Shown piece by piece: positions 6,349-13,450 of a stretch of 21,643 bases of DNA. This DNA comes from a virus, in the IMG/VR virus record IMGVR_UViG_3300023175_000232, positions 1 to 21,643 of that record. One strand, written 5' to 3'. Within the stretch, counting starts at the first letter, position 1. Each line of letters begins with the position of its first letter. Below the pieces are notes generated by a model. The model made no database searches, was not told the origin of the DNA, and saw only the letters and a program-made list of their open reading frames with translations. The position numbers and the translations under genes are program-made.

Positions 6349-8150
6349 TATCCCTCACACGCTAAGCATTCACTGCTCTCAACAAGTGCTGTCATATCAG
6401 CTTCTTTGATAATCTCACGTTCAATCCTACGTGATACTTTATCCGCCTTACCTACTTTTTCTGAGCGACAGTAGTACAGTGTCTTGAGTCCTGACTTCCA
6501 TGCCAAGAAGTGTACAAGGTGTAGATACTTTTTGTTTACGTCTGGGCGGAAGAATAGATTGAGTGACTGTGCCTGGTCGATAAACTCCTGACGCTTTGAG
6601 GCGTGGTCGATAATCCAACGCTGATCTATCTCCATAGCAGTTTTAAAAACATTCTTTTCTTCTTCTGACAGGAATCTGAGTTGCTGTACGGATCCGTCAT
6701 TTGAGATTATTGAAGACCAGATTTCGTCTTCTGTCTGTTTTGTTTCCCCAGCTTCAATCTTACTTTGAATAAGTCCCACCAGATGCTTATTTTTATTGAG
6801 ATAAGCTCCGGAGAGAGTGTCTTGCCTATATGCGTTTGCCCTATACGGTTCAATACTAGGCGAAGTGTTACCCATAATGATAGAAGAAGAAGCGTTGGGA
6901 GCGATAGCCATAACATGACTAAACCTTCTTCCTGTGCCAACTGCATCAGGTGCCTCTCCTCGTTCTGTACCCAACTCCATATTTGCTTCATCAAGTTTGC
7001 CTCTAATATGTCTAAACATTCTCATGTTAGCGCTAGTAGCCTGCCAACTTTCCCATTCTATCATATTTTTCTGTAGATAGGCATGGAAGCCTAGTGCGCC
7101 AATACCAATACTCCGTTCACGCATTGCTGAAAACTTAGCGCGTGATACTGCATCAGGAGCTTTATCAATAAAAAACTGTAATACGTTGTCGAGCATTTCT
7201 GCCATGTCACGGAGGAACATTGTGTTCTTACTCCATGAGTCATAGTATTCTAAGTTCACTGAGGACAAACAACAAACTGCTGTCCTGTCCTTGTCTGTAG
7301 GCAAAATGATTTCACTGCAAAGGTTGGACTGGTGTATTTTTAGGCCCAAGTCTTTCTGCCATTGTGGAAGATGATTGTTGCTTGTATCAATAAAGTGTAT
7401 GTAAGGTTCACCTGTCTCCATACGTAGTTCAAGTATCTTCTGCCACAGATACTTAGCTGAGATAGTGTCACGTATCTCACCTGTGTGTGGATCAGTGAGG
7501 TTCCAACCATCATCAGCATCAGGGTCTGCCATGCAGCGCTCAACAAGTTCCATAAACCTATCGTTAATATTGATACCGTGATGTAAGTTCAGGCAACGGA
7601 CATTCTGGTCGCCTGTAGGTTTTCTCATTTCTAAAAACTGAACAACATCTGGATGGCTAATGTCAAGGTAAGTAGCATAAGACCCACGTCTAGTACGACC
7701 CTGGCGATAAGCGAGGCAACTGGAATCATAAGTCTTAAGATGAGGCATGACACCAGTAGACTTATCATCGGATGCCCTGATTCCGAACCCAATACCAACA
7801 CCACCGCCAAGCATAGATAACCAATTAGTTTCACTGAGATTCTCCACCAGCCCTTCGGCTGTATCATTAATATAGTTTAAGAAACAAGAAATGGGCATAC
7901 CCTTCTTGGAACGACCATAAGACAAAATAGGAGTAGAGTATGACAACCAATGCCTGCTTGCATAGTCATACAATCTCTGTGCGTGTTCAAGGTTACTTGC
8001 AAACTGTAAGCTAACAAAAGCAAAACGCTCTTGAGGAGATTCTTCCTCCTCTCTCATGTAGCTTTCTTTCAGTCTTTGAATACCTAACTTGTCAAATAGT
8101 TCGTCCCGGGACAGGTCAATTTGAATACCCAAATAATCTCTCTTAGCCAT
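6348..8150 (-). CDS. nrdA: Ribonucleotide reductase class Ia, alpha subunit
   Basis: 600 aa catalytic subunit. Active-site residues align with E. coli NrdA: C89 and C293 (redox pair 225/462), N276-L-C278-S-E280 (N437, thiyl C439, E441), and Y559-Y560 (Y730/Y731) for radical transfer. The C-terminal C595-x2-C598 pair re-reduces the active site. It lacks the roughly 90-residue N-terminal ATP-cone, so it probably is not shut off by dATP through that domain, which suits a phage that needs a large dNTP pool. The ribosome site is weak (GGAG eleven bases upstream). The stop TAG overlaps the desaturase GTG start. Confidence 0.95.
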   Translation of the reverse strand: MAKRDYLGIQIDLSRDELFDKLGIQRLKESYMREEEESPQERFAFVSLQFASNLEHAQRLYDYASRHWLSYSTPILSYGRSKKGMPISCFLNYINDTAEGLVENLSETNWLSMLGGGVGIGFGIRASDDKSTGVMPHLKTYDSSCLAYRQGRTRRGSYATYLDISHPDVVQFLEMRKPTGDQNVRCLNLHHGININDRFMELVERCMADPDADDGWNLTDPHTGEIRDTISAKYLWQKILELRMETGEPYIHFIDTSNNHLPQWQKDLGLKIHQSNLCSEIILPTDKDRTAVCCLSSVNLEYYDSWSKNTMFLRDMAEMLDNVLQFFIDKAPDAVSRAKFSAMRERSIGIGALGFHAYLQKNMIEWESWQATSANMRMFRHIRGKLDEANMELGTERGEAPDAVGTGRRFSHVMAIAPNASSSIIMGNTSPSIEPYRANAYRQDTLSGAYLNKNKHLVGLIQSKIEAGETKQTEDEIWSSIISNDGSVQQLRFLSEEEKNVFKTAMEIDQRWIIDHASKRQEFIDQAQSLNLFFRPDVNKKYLHLVHFLAWKSGLKTLYYCRSEKVGKADKVSRRIEREIIKEADMTALVESSECLACEG

Positions 8151-8154
8151 CTAC

Positions 8155-9126
8155 TTATTTACTCCCACAGAAAAAATCGCAGGCTTTTATTCTGTCTTGT
8201 TTATTGTTCCATTTATTGCTGAAATCGTTAAACCATTCTATACATTCAGATAAAGTATGCTCGAGTGCATTATACTTATACATCATGTTACTTAGCTGCT
8301 CGTTCACAGCGTTCAACCCATTGTTGTATGATCTAAAAGTTTTAGGATAAAATCCTGTCCAACAACAAGGACTCACATCACCATTAGCTGCTACGTATAT
8401 ACTTTTAGCTAGAACAGAGTAACAAGCAATCTTTGTCATATCTGTTGTGTCATACTCATAATTTTTTTGTAGTTCATTTAAAGAAGTAGGGCCACTGTAA
8501 TCACCTATTATTCTAACTAGATCGCCTTTATTATCAAACACAGGACCATTATCCCTACCTTCTTCTACTATAGAAAACATAAAAAAATTCATGTCCTTGC
8601 TTATCTTTTTAGCATTTTCTATCTGATGTTCATTGTGTTTAAACTTTATCATTTTCCACATGGCTATACCACCAGCATCAATAAAAGTTTTAGCATTTTT
8701 TAAAATAACATCATACCTAGTGTTTTGTCTATATATTGAATGGGTGTCTGACAAACCATCTATAGCAAAATTAATTTTTACTTTCAATTTAGCTAGTTCA
8801 GTCCACCAATCACTGTTTCTAGCAGAACCATTTGTATTCAATGTTATATTCAATTTTTCGTTTGAATTCCTGAAATATTCTACAATAGAAATTGTTTCAG
8901 GGTTCATAACGGCATCACCGTAGTTTCCGTTAATGTTGATAGTGTCTAACTGCTTCAAAAATTCTGTTGTAAAAATTTTCCTAGCTTGATCGAGTGTCAT
9001 ATTAGTTTCAGGATAACCGTTGTTTTCTGTATACCCATAACTATTTCTAGGACACAAAGGACACACCGCATTACAAAGTGTTGTTATCTCTAGGTGTACA
9101 TTTTTTATTTCATTATAAGGTGTCAC
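8155..9126 (-). CDS. Radical SAM enzyme with SPASM/Twitch-like C-terminus
   Basis: 323 aa. The CxxxCxxC motif at C18, C22, C25 binds the SAM-cleaving 4Fe-4S cluster; INGNYGDAVMNP and TLNTNGS are the GGE-like and beta-strand motifs of the barrel. The C-terminus holds extra cysteines (CYSVLA near 237, SPCCW near 253, SECIEW near 293, ACDFFCGSK at the end), as in SPASM or Twitch domains with auxiliary clusters. Such enzymes often modify peptides; the substrate is not visible and no small precursor peptide lies adjacent. Start is GTG, inside the end of thyX. The gene is very AT-rich, unlike thyX and nrdA on both sides. Confidence 0.88.
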   Translation of the reverse strand: MTPYNEIKNVHLEITTLCNAVCPLCPRNSYGYTENNGYPETNMTLDQARKIFTTEFLKQLDTININGNYGDAVMNPETISIVEYFRNSNEKLNITLNTNGSARNSDWWTELAKLKVKINFAIDGLSDTHSIYRQNTRYDVILKNAKTFIDAGGIAMWKMIKFKHNEHQIENAKKISKDMNFFMFSIVEEGRDNGPVFDNKGDLVRIIGDYSGPTSLNELQKNYEYDTTDMTKIACYSVLAKSIYVAANGDVSPCCWTGFYPKTFRSYNNGLNAVNEQLSNMMYKYNALEHTLSECIEWFNDFSNKWNNKQDRIKACDFFCGSK

Positions 9127-9766
9127 AGGCTTCTGCTACATCTGGAAAATGGTGTGAAATAACTTCCCAACATTCTCTAGCAATGTCCATATGTTCTTTT
9201 TGTGTACCGTTTGCCATTCTCAACTGACAATAGTGTACCCAACTTCTTAGAGTGCCTGACATATATAGTGTTGTTTCAGTATTACCCTCAGGCAAAACAG
9301 CTCGTGCTTGCTCTTTAGCAATACCTTTTTCTAAGGCCCATTGATATACTTCCCTGGCCTTGTTCACAACCTCATGTTGCTTCATGTTCCAATCTTCTTG
9401 TAGATACTTATCATCAGTCTCTACAGAGTTCTGCCTATTTTTAGGGTCTTGTAAACGTGCCTCTCTGTCTACATAGTTCTCTGATACAGCGTATCGCTGA
9501 CTAAACTCCTGAAAACTAAAGCTACGGTGCCTTATAATCTGTCTACTAATGTCACGGGTAGTCTTTATCTCCATTGTTACAGAAACCATTTCAAATGGGC
9601 TCCAATGGGCATTTTTTATTAGATATTTTAGCAGTTTAGGTGCTGTATCAGCATTATTTTGATTCCCTGGGTTACTTACACGAGCGGCATAAGCAATAAG
9701 TTCGTTAGCGCTATGACAGCCTGTTACTGCTGAGGGCTGAGTCATTCCTACGAGCGATACATTCAT
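9113..9766 (-). CDS. thyX: FAD-dependent thymidylate synthase ThyX
   Basis: 217 aa from the ATG at 9766. It methylates dUMP to dTMP with methylenetetrahydrofolate, NADPH and FAD. The signature RHRSFSFQEFSQR is intact at residues 79-91, and the C-terminal part carries RAVLPEG and LRSWVHYCQLR, as in the family. I prefer this start because GGAG lies nine bases upstream and the ATG overlaps the primase stop as TAATG; an ATG five codons earlier (9781) has no ribosome site. It has its own consensus sigma-70 promoter inside the primase gene, so it can be made early and independently. The product of dCMP deaminase feeds it. Confidence 0.95.
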   Translation of the reverse strand: MNVSLVGMTQPSAVTGCHSANELIAYAARVSNPGNQNNADTAPKLLKYLIKNAHWSPFEMVSVTMEIKTTRDISRQIIRHRSFSFQEFSQRYAVSENYVDREARLQDPKNRQNSVETDDKYLQEDWNMKQHEVVNKAREVYQWALEKGIAKEQARAVLPEGNTETTLYMSGTLRSWVHYCQLRMANGTQKEHMDIARECWEVISHHFPDVAEACDTL

Positions 9767-10791
9767 TAACACTTTCTCCATTTTGTAAATTCGAGTCTTG
9801 CTTCAAGGCCTTGATAGGTATTACTACTTATAATATAATGTATTTTATCCCTTGTCAAGCCTGTCATTATCATTTCGTTCACATCTTTTTCGTACACATA
9901 CTCAGGCCATATAACTACCCTTTCACCTGCATCTATTTGATTCTCAATCAGTTTACATACCTCATAGTTACGTGGCTGATTGTCAAATACCATTGTAAAG
10001 TGTGTCAGTTTTAGTTTGTCTACTTTACCGAATGCTGTGCCTACACAGGCAATAGCGTTGTCAATAAACAAACTGTCAATGGGTCCTTCTACTACATACA
10101 CTTCCTTGTCAGTGTCCACATTGTCAAGTCCAAACACCTGTAGATCATTCTCTTTTATCTTCAACTGAATGTATCTAAGTTTCTCACCCCTCATGCCCCT
10201 GAGTGTCAGGCCTGATAGCTGACCATCAGGTGTGATACAAGGCAATGCTAAGCGGGGTTGTTTTATATTTAGTGCCTGAGTGTATTTGGTATTCAACTGT
10301 GACAATGTGCGTATATCGTCAACATAATATAGCCTGTGATATTGATCCTCAGGTATCTTTCTGCTTTGACAATATCTTACTGCTTCATGGTCAGAAGGCA
10401 GTGTGTCAAGCCTGTCCATGAGGCTGTCAATCAAGCGTGAGGGTTTGTCAAAGTCAGGCGTGAAGTCAAAGGCATACTCAGGGTTAGGTTCCTTCTTAGG
10501 TTCAGGCTTTTCATCTTTTTTGACAAACTTTTCTAACACATATTCCTTGTATAGTAAGTGGTCAACCTGTTCTAAGAAGTTAGCAATGGTTGTGCCATAC
10601 TGACAGTTATGACAGCGATAAAACATATCGTTATCTTTACGGTAAAAGTAACCTCTGGCCTTATTTTTCTTGCGTTCGGAGTCACCACAGACAGGACATC
10701 TGCAATTAAAGAGGTAGTCGTCCTTCTTCTGGAACCTGTCCAGTTTGACGGAGACCATGTTGATAAATTTTAGATCAATAAAAAGTGACAT
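9766..10791 (-). CDS. DNA primase, T4 gp61-like
   Basis: 341 aa, the size of T4 gp61. It makes RNA primers for lagging-strand synthesis with the replicative helicase. The N-terminal zinc site is C32-P-V-C35 and C60-H-N-C63, in the RCPVCGDS and YRCHNC context known from T4-like primases. KNKARGYFYRK between them is also typical. The TOPRIM core shows VYVVEGPIDS (E235), then VFDNQ (D270) and a later D303. The ATG at 10791 fits the family's N-terminus (IDLKFIN). No ribosome site is seen, and the predicted transcript starts almost at the ATG. It opens the replication/nucleotide block. Confidence 0.92.
   Translation of the reverse strand: MSLFIDLKFINMVSVKLDRFQKKDDYLFNCRCPVCGDSERKKNKARGYFYRKDNDMFYRCHNCQYGTTIANFLEQVDHLLYKEYVLEKFVKKDEKPEPKKEPNPEYAFDFTPDFDKPSRLIDSLMDRLDTLPSDHEAVRYCQSRKIPEDQYHRLYYVDDIRTLSQLNTKYTQALNIKQPRLALPCITPDGQLSGLTLRGMRGEKLRYIQLKIKENDLQVFGLDNVDTDKEVYVVEGPIDSLFIDNAIACVGTAFGKVDKLKLTHFTMVFDNQPRNYEVCKLIENQIDAGERVVIWPEYVYEKDVNEMIMTGLTRDKIHYIISSNTYQGLEARLEFTKWRKC
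9830..9858 (-). promoter_or_regulatory. Sigma-70 promoter upstream of thyX
   Basis: TTGACA at 9853-9858, a 17-base spacer, then TATTAT at 9830-9835 (five of six to the -10 consensus) on the minus strand. It lies within the 3' end of the primase gene. Predicted start near 9823 leaves a leader of about 57 bases before the thyX ATG at 9766. Confidence 0.7.
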
Positions 10792-10798
10792 AATGTAT

Positions 10799-10827
10799 AT
10801 AGTACAACATTATGTCGCCTTTGTCAA
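10799..10827 (-). promoter_or_regulatory. Sigma-70 promoter upstream of primase
   Basis: TTGACA at 10822-10827, a 17-base spacer, then TACTAT at 10799-10804 (five of six) on the minus strand, in one of the few intergenic gaps. The predicted start is near 10792, essentially at the primase ATG at 10791, so the message would be leaderless or nearly so. Confidence 0.7.
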
Positions 10828-10833
10828 GTTATT

Positions 10834-11241
10834 TTATGATAATAGGAAGGATCTGATTTGATCTTGGTTGAGAAAGAAAGTTCCGGCCAAAAGTATGCCC
10901 ATAAGAATCCAACGCCATTTTTCTAACCGCTCGATTCTGTCCTCTAACTTGTCGTGCTTGGTGCCAATATGTATTTTTAAGTCCTTAATGGCCTCTAATA
11001 CTTTGTCTATATCTTTGGACATCTTTTCCTCTAATTCTGCCATGTCTTCTTGTATGGCGTTGAAGGTTCGTTCTCCCTCAGATAAACGCTGCTCATGGAC
11101 TGCGAGTATTTGAGTAGCATTATTACATACTGTGCCTAGTTTGTCAAGTGTTGCCTCAAGTTTAACAAATAGTTTGCCTATTTGATTAACGTCATGCTTG
11201 ACTACAGTAAGGTCTGCTTCTACCTGTTTAACGGTTGCCAT
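10834..11241 (-). CDS. Coiled-coil protein with C-terminal membrane anchor
   Basis: 135 aa. Residues 1-110 are a continuous charged helix with heptad character (VEADLTVVKHDVNQIGKLF, later HDKLEDRIERLEKWRW), and residues 111-126 (ILMGILLAGTFFL) form a single C-terminal membrane segment. This resembles XhlA/DUF7201-type phage proteins, which in some phages act with lysis proteins. Lysis is possible, but position next to virion genes and before the primase does not decide it. It could also tether a complex to the membrane. AGGAAG lies upstream of the start; it overlaps the preceding gene by 14 bases. Confidence 0.6.
   Translation of the reverse strand: MATVKQVEADLTVVKHDVNQIGKLFVKLEATLDKLGTVCNNATQILAVHEQRLSEGERTFNAIQEDMAELEEKMSKDIDKVLEAIKDLKIHIGTKHDKLEDRIERLEKWRWILMGILLAGTFFLNQDQIRSFLLS
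11119..11147 (-). promoter_or_regulatory. Possible internal sigma-70 promoter
   Basis: TTGACA at 11142-11147, a 17-base spacer, then AATAAT at 11119-11124 (five of six). It lies inside the coiled-coil gene, about 330 bases before the primase, and would give that gene a second promoter with a long leader. Entirely coding, so a chance match is possible. Confidence 0.35.
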
Positions 11242-11767
11242 TTTTCTTTTTCTTCCTGCGAATCATTGGCATCATCACAGGATCTCGTCCCGGTTCTGCT
11301 TGGTTTGCTTTAGTAGGGTGGTCAATGCCTATACCTGCTATTGCTCCTCCACCTACACCCATTTCTTCACGGAAAGTTCTAAATGACACAAGGTTATGTT
11401 CTAACAGTGTTGATTCTTCTATTACTTCACTGTCAACCTCATACATATCTAATAGTGATTCAATCTCATCTGAAGAATAAGAATCTATCTGTTCTTCACT
11501 GTGTTCCCTCAAGATTGCCATGGCTGCTGCTAATGAAAGTAACCTTCTAGCTCCTCTGTCAGGAGATTTCATTAGTGCATATTGTAATTTAAATATAAAA
11601 CGATTCAGTATAGTGTATGCTTCTCTTTCACTAGATGATTTAGGATTTTTTATCTTCTTACCATTTTTGTCGATAATACCATATTTGTAGGCGTCAGACT
11701 TTTCTATTGGAGTCGTAAGTAACTTCAATATTCGTAATACTACTACTGCGTCTGTTAAATTTGCCAC
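11228..11767 (-). CDS. Conserved T4-like marine phage protein
   Basis: 179 aa. The N-terminal half (ILKLLTTPIEKSDAYKYGII, then DKNGK and AYTILNRFIFKL) matches a pattern I know from T4-like marine phages, where it has no assigned role. The C-terminus is Gly-rich, then PGRDPVMM and a strongly basic RRKKKKN tail. There is no membrane segment. Start is GTG, with GAGGA seven bases upstream, and overlaps the previous stop as TAGTG, so it is tightly coupled to the 125 aa gene. A virion or assembly role is inferred only from neighbours. Confidence 0.65.
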   Translation of the reverse strand: MANLTDAVVVLRILKLLTTPIEKSDAYKYGIIDKNGKKIKNPKSSSEREAYTILNRFIFKLQYALMKSPDRGARRLLSLAAAMAILREHSEEQIDSYSSDEIESLLDMYEVDSEVIEESTLLEHNLVSFRTFREEMGVGGGAIAGIGIDHPTKANQAEPGRDPVMMPMIRRKKKKNGNR

Positions 11768-12144
11768 TACAATTTCCTCAACAATTCAACCAAATCTTGG
11801 TTTAAAGGTATTTCTGTTTCTTTTATTCCTTTACTCACAACTGTTTGTAAAGGCATTCTGTGAAGATATACTAGATAAGTTTTTAACTCAGGCCAATATT
11901 CTTCTTCTAACTTATAAAACAGCATATCTGTTGCCGCTTCATCAAAAACATTATACAATACTACAAGATGATTTAAAATAAGTCTCTCACTTGCCTCGCC
12001 TGATTTTTTGTATCTATTCAACAGACGTTTGATGTATTTAATTCTTTTTAAATCTTCTTCCAGGTCGCTCATACCCATGCTTCCCGGATTATAATAATGT
12101 TTTATTGCATAAACTAAAAAGTTATCTTCATTCAACTCAACCAT
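11767..12144 (-). CDS. Conserved T4-like phage protein (DUF7207-like)
   Basis: 125 aa, mostly helical. The pattern NEDNFLVYAIKHYYNP, EEDLKRIKYIKRLLNRYK, then ERLILNHLVVLYNVF and a Tyr-rich end is one I recognise from T4-like cyanophage and related genomes; the function is unknown. It has a good ribosome site (AAGGA six bases before the ATG) and is followed without a gap by the GTG-start gene. The two are probably made together and could form a complex. Confidence 0.65.
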   Translation of the reverse strand: MVELNEDNFLVYAIKHYYNPGSMGMSDLEEDLKRIKYIKRLLNRYKKSGEASERLILNHLVVLYNVFDEAATDMLFYKLEEEYWPELKTYLVYLHRMPLQTVVSKGIKETEIPLNQDLVELLRKL

Positions 12145-12153
12145 GTTTTATCC

Positions 12154-12594
12154 TTATGAAATAGTAGCAGTACCTCCTATCATGTACCACTTGCTATTAG
12201 TATATATCATGGTTGCTGTATCACCGGCAGCATCAAACTCTACATCACCTTCTACATTGGAACCTGTGAGAGTCTGAGTAGTTGCACCAGTATTTGATAC
12301 CATAATAATAATTTTTATTTGGCCATCACTCCCAGCAGCTAGAGTAAGATTACCGTTGCCTGAGGGATTTGAGACTAGTGTAATATTAGTAGTAACAGAA
12401 CAAGCTCCTGGTTCTGTTATTGTTTCACTGTCTTGGATTTGAATCTTGTCGCCAAATACTGCAGGGGTGTCTATATCTGCAAATAAATTAGCAACAGTGA
12501 TTTTTTTACTTGTGTTTGACTGCACAAGATACATTGAATCAGATGAGGCGGCCGAAGTGGCCGCCGTCAATTCTGAGAGTTTCGCATCTGCCAT
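12154..12594 (-). CDS. Beta-rich virion protein
   Basis: 146 aa. The N-terminus (KLSELTAATSAASSDSMYLV) follows the pattern of phage tail-fibre or decoration proteins in which a short LSELTAA segment leads into beta-structure. The remainder is Thr/Ser/Gly/Ala-rich beta repeats (SNPSGNGNLTLAAGSDGQIK, TGATTQTLTGSNVEGD) ending WYMIGG. It has one of the strongest ribosome sites in the window (AGGAG seven bases upstream) and a late-type promoter directly ahead, which fits an abundant late protein. A GC hairpin lies 29-47 bases into the gene. Exact place in the virion is not known. Confidence 0.65.
   Translation of the reverse strand: MADAKLSELTAATSAASSDSMYLVQSNTSKKITVANLFADIDTPAVFGDKIQIQDSETITEPGACSVTTNITLVSNPSGNGNLTLAAGSDGQIKIIIMVSNTGATTQTLTGSNVEGDVEFDAAGDTATMIYTNSKWYMIGGTATIS
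12547..12565 (-). other. Perfect GC hairpin in early coding sequence
   Basis: Seven-base all-GC stem (12547-12553 and 12559-12565) with a five-base loop, on the mRNA GGCGGCC-ACUUC-GGCCGCC. It encodes Ala and Thr codons near residues 10-16 and begins 29 bases after the start. The surrounding sequence is AT-richer. It could pause ribosomes or block an internal site; repeated Ala codons may also produce it by chance. Confidence 0.45.
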
Positions 12595-12617
12595 AAAAAT
12601 ACTCCTAAATTAAAAAG

Positions 12618-12625
12618 TATTTATT
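12618..12625 (-). promoter_or_regulatory. Late promoter motif AATAAATA
   Basis: AATAAATA fits the NATAAATA late promoter element of T4-like cyanophages. It lies in the short gap before the virion gene at 12594 and overlaps the stop codon of the Ig-like gene. The predicted start near 12612 leaves a short leader carrying AGGAG, so spacing is right for strong late expression. Confidence 0.55.
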
Positions 12626-13448
12626 AGGCTACTGTGAGAGCTACTGCGTCTGAAGTAACACTGTCTGCACCGGTTGCGCTAACAACACAACGGAATTCGT
12701 TAGCATCAACGTATTCTGCATCAGTAGAAATAACTGTCAATGTTGCGGCAGTGCCGTCTGCATCCGCTGTGCTTGCCCATGTAGAACCACTGTCTGTAGA
12801 TACCTGCCAATCGTAAGTGAGTGTTCCACCAGAACCAGTGATGGTTGCTGCTACTGTAAATTCAGCATCAGCAGGGCTTGTTACCGAAGCAGCTACAGGC
12901 TGAGTAGCAATAGCAATCAAGTAATCTTCAAATACTGTATCTTCTGCGTCAGAGGAAGAGAAAGCATTTTTAGACATTGCTACCAAAGTTTCAACAATCT
13001 TACGTGAACCACGTGTTGTTACCTTGTTCCAACCAGCGTGTGCTGCACCTTCCTGAGTCTTGTTAGCTGCCATTTCGTTGGTGTCTACACCGTAAAGGTC
13101 AGAAGCAAGAATCTGAATAGTGTCAGTATCAGTATCGCCAACAGCAGTGATGTTAATCTGTGTTCCTGCAGTTGCGTTTGAAGCTGAAGTAGCCAACTGA
13201 TAGTCATGTGCTGTATCAGCAGCTGAGTCGCCTGCGATAATGTAATAAGTAGTGCCACTTGTCAAGCCACCGATAGCTGTGCCTGCTGTAGTATAAACAA
13301 CAGCATCACCTGTTGAAAAACCATGCCTGATGTTAATAGTATCATCAGTGGTATTTACAACATCAGTGCTGGTGCTATCAATAGTGAAAGTAGTCGCCTC
13401 TGCTACAGGCTTGCTCGCCTGAGCGTCTGTATTTCCCCATGCGGACAT
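12624..13448 (-). CDS. Virion protein with Ig-like domain
   Basis: 274 aa. It begins MSAWGNTDAQ, a start seen in marine T4-like virion proteins. Residues about 25-110 form the repeated beta motif HGFSTGDAVVYTTAGTAIGG, then LTSGTTYYII. A middle part (YGVDTNEM, HAGWNKVTTRGSRKIVETL) is typical of these proteins. Residues about 185-274 form an Ig-like fold (LTYDWQVSTDSGSTW, then EFRCVVSATGA). Ig-like domains on capsid or tail proteins of other phages bind weakly to surfaces. The ribosome site is strong (AGGAG seven bases upstream). It is probably an abundant head or decoration protein; which one is not shown. Confidence 0.7.
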   Translation of the reverse strand: MSAWGNTDAQASKPVAEATTFTIDSTSTDVVNTTDDTINIRHGFSTGDAVVYTTAGTAIGGLTSGTTYYIIAGDSAADTAHDYQLATSASNATAGTQINITAVGDTDTDTIQILASDLYGVDTNEMAANKTQEGAAHAGWNKVTTRGSRKIVETLVAMSKNAFSSSDAEDTVFEDYLIAIATQPVAASVTSPADAEFTVAATITGSGGTLTYDWQVSTDSGSTWASTADADGTAATLTVISTDAEYVDANEFRCVVSATGADSVTSDAVALTVA

Positions 13449-13450
13449 TT

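Noticed and set aside
6707-7867. Several minus-strand open frames of 68-95 codons in other frames
   Set aside because: They lie inside nrdA in another frame and have no family pattern.
8154-8161. AGTAAATA before nrdA as a late promoter
   Set aside because: It has a mismatch, overlaps the radical SAM stop and is almost on top of the nrdA start; late expression of nrdA would also be unexpected.
13237-13265. TTGACA followed after 17 bases by CATTAT in the Ig-like gene
   Set aside because: Only four of six -10 matches and fully coding; a start there would serve no obvious gene.
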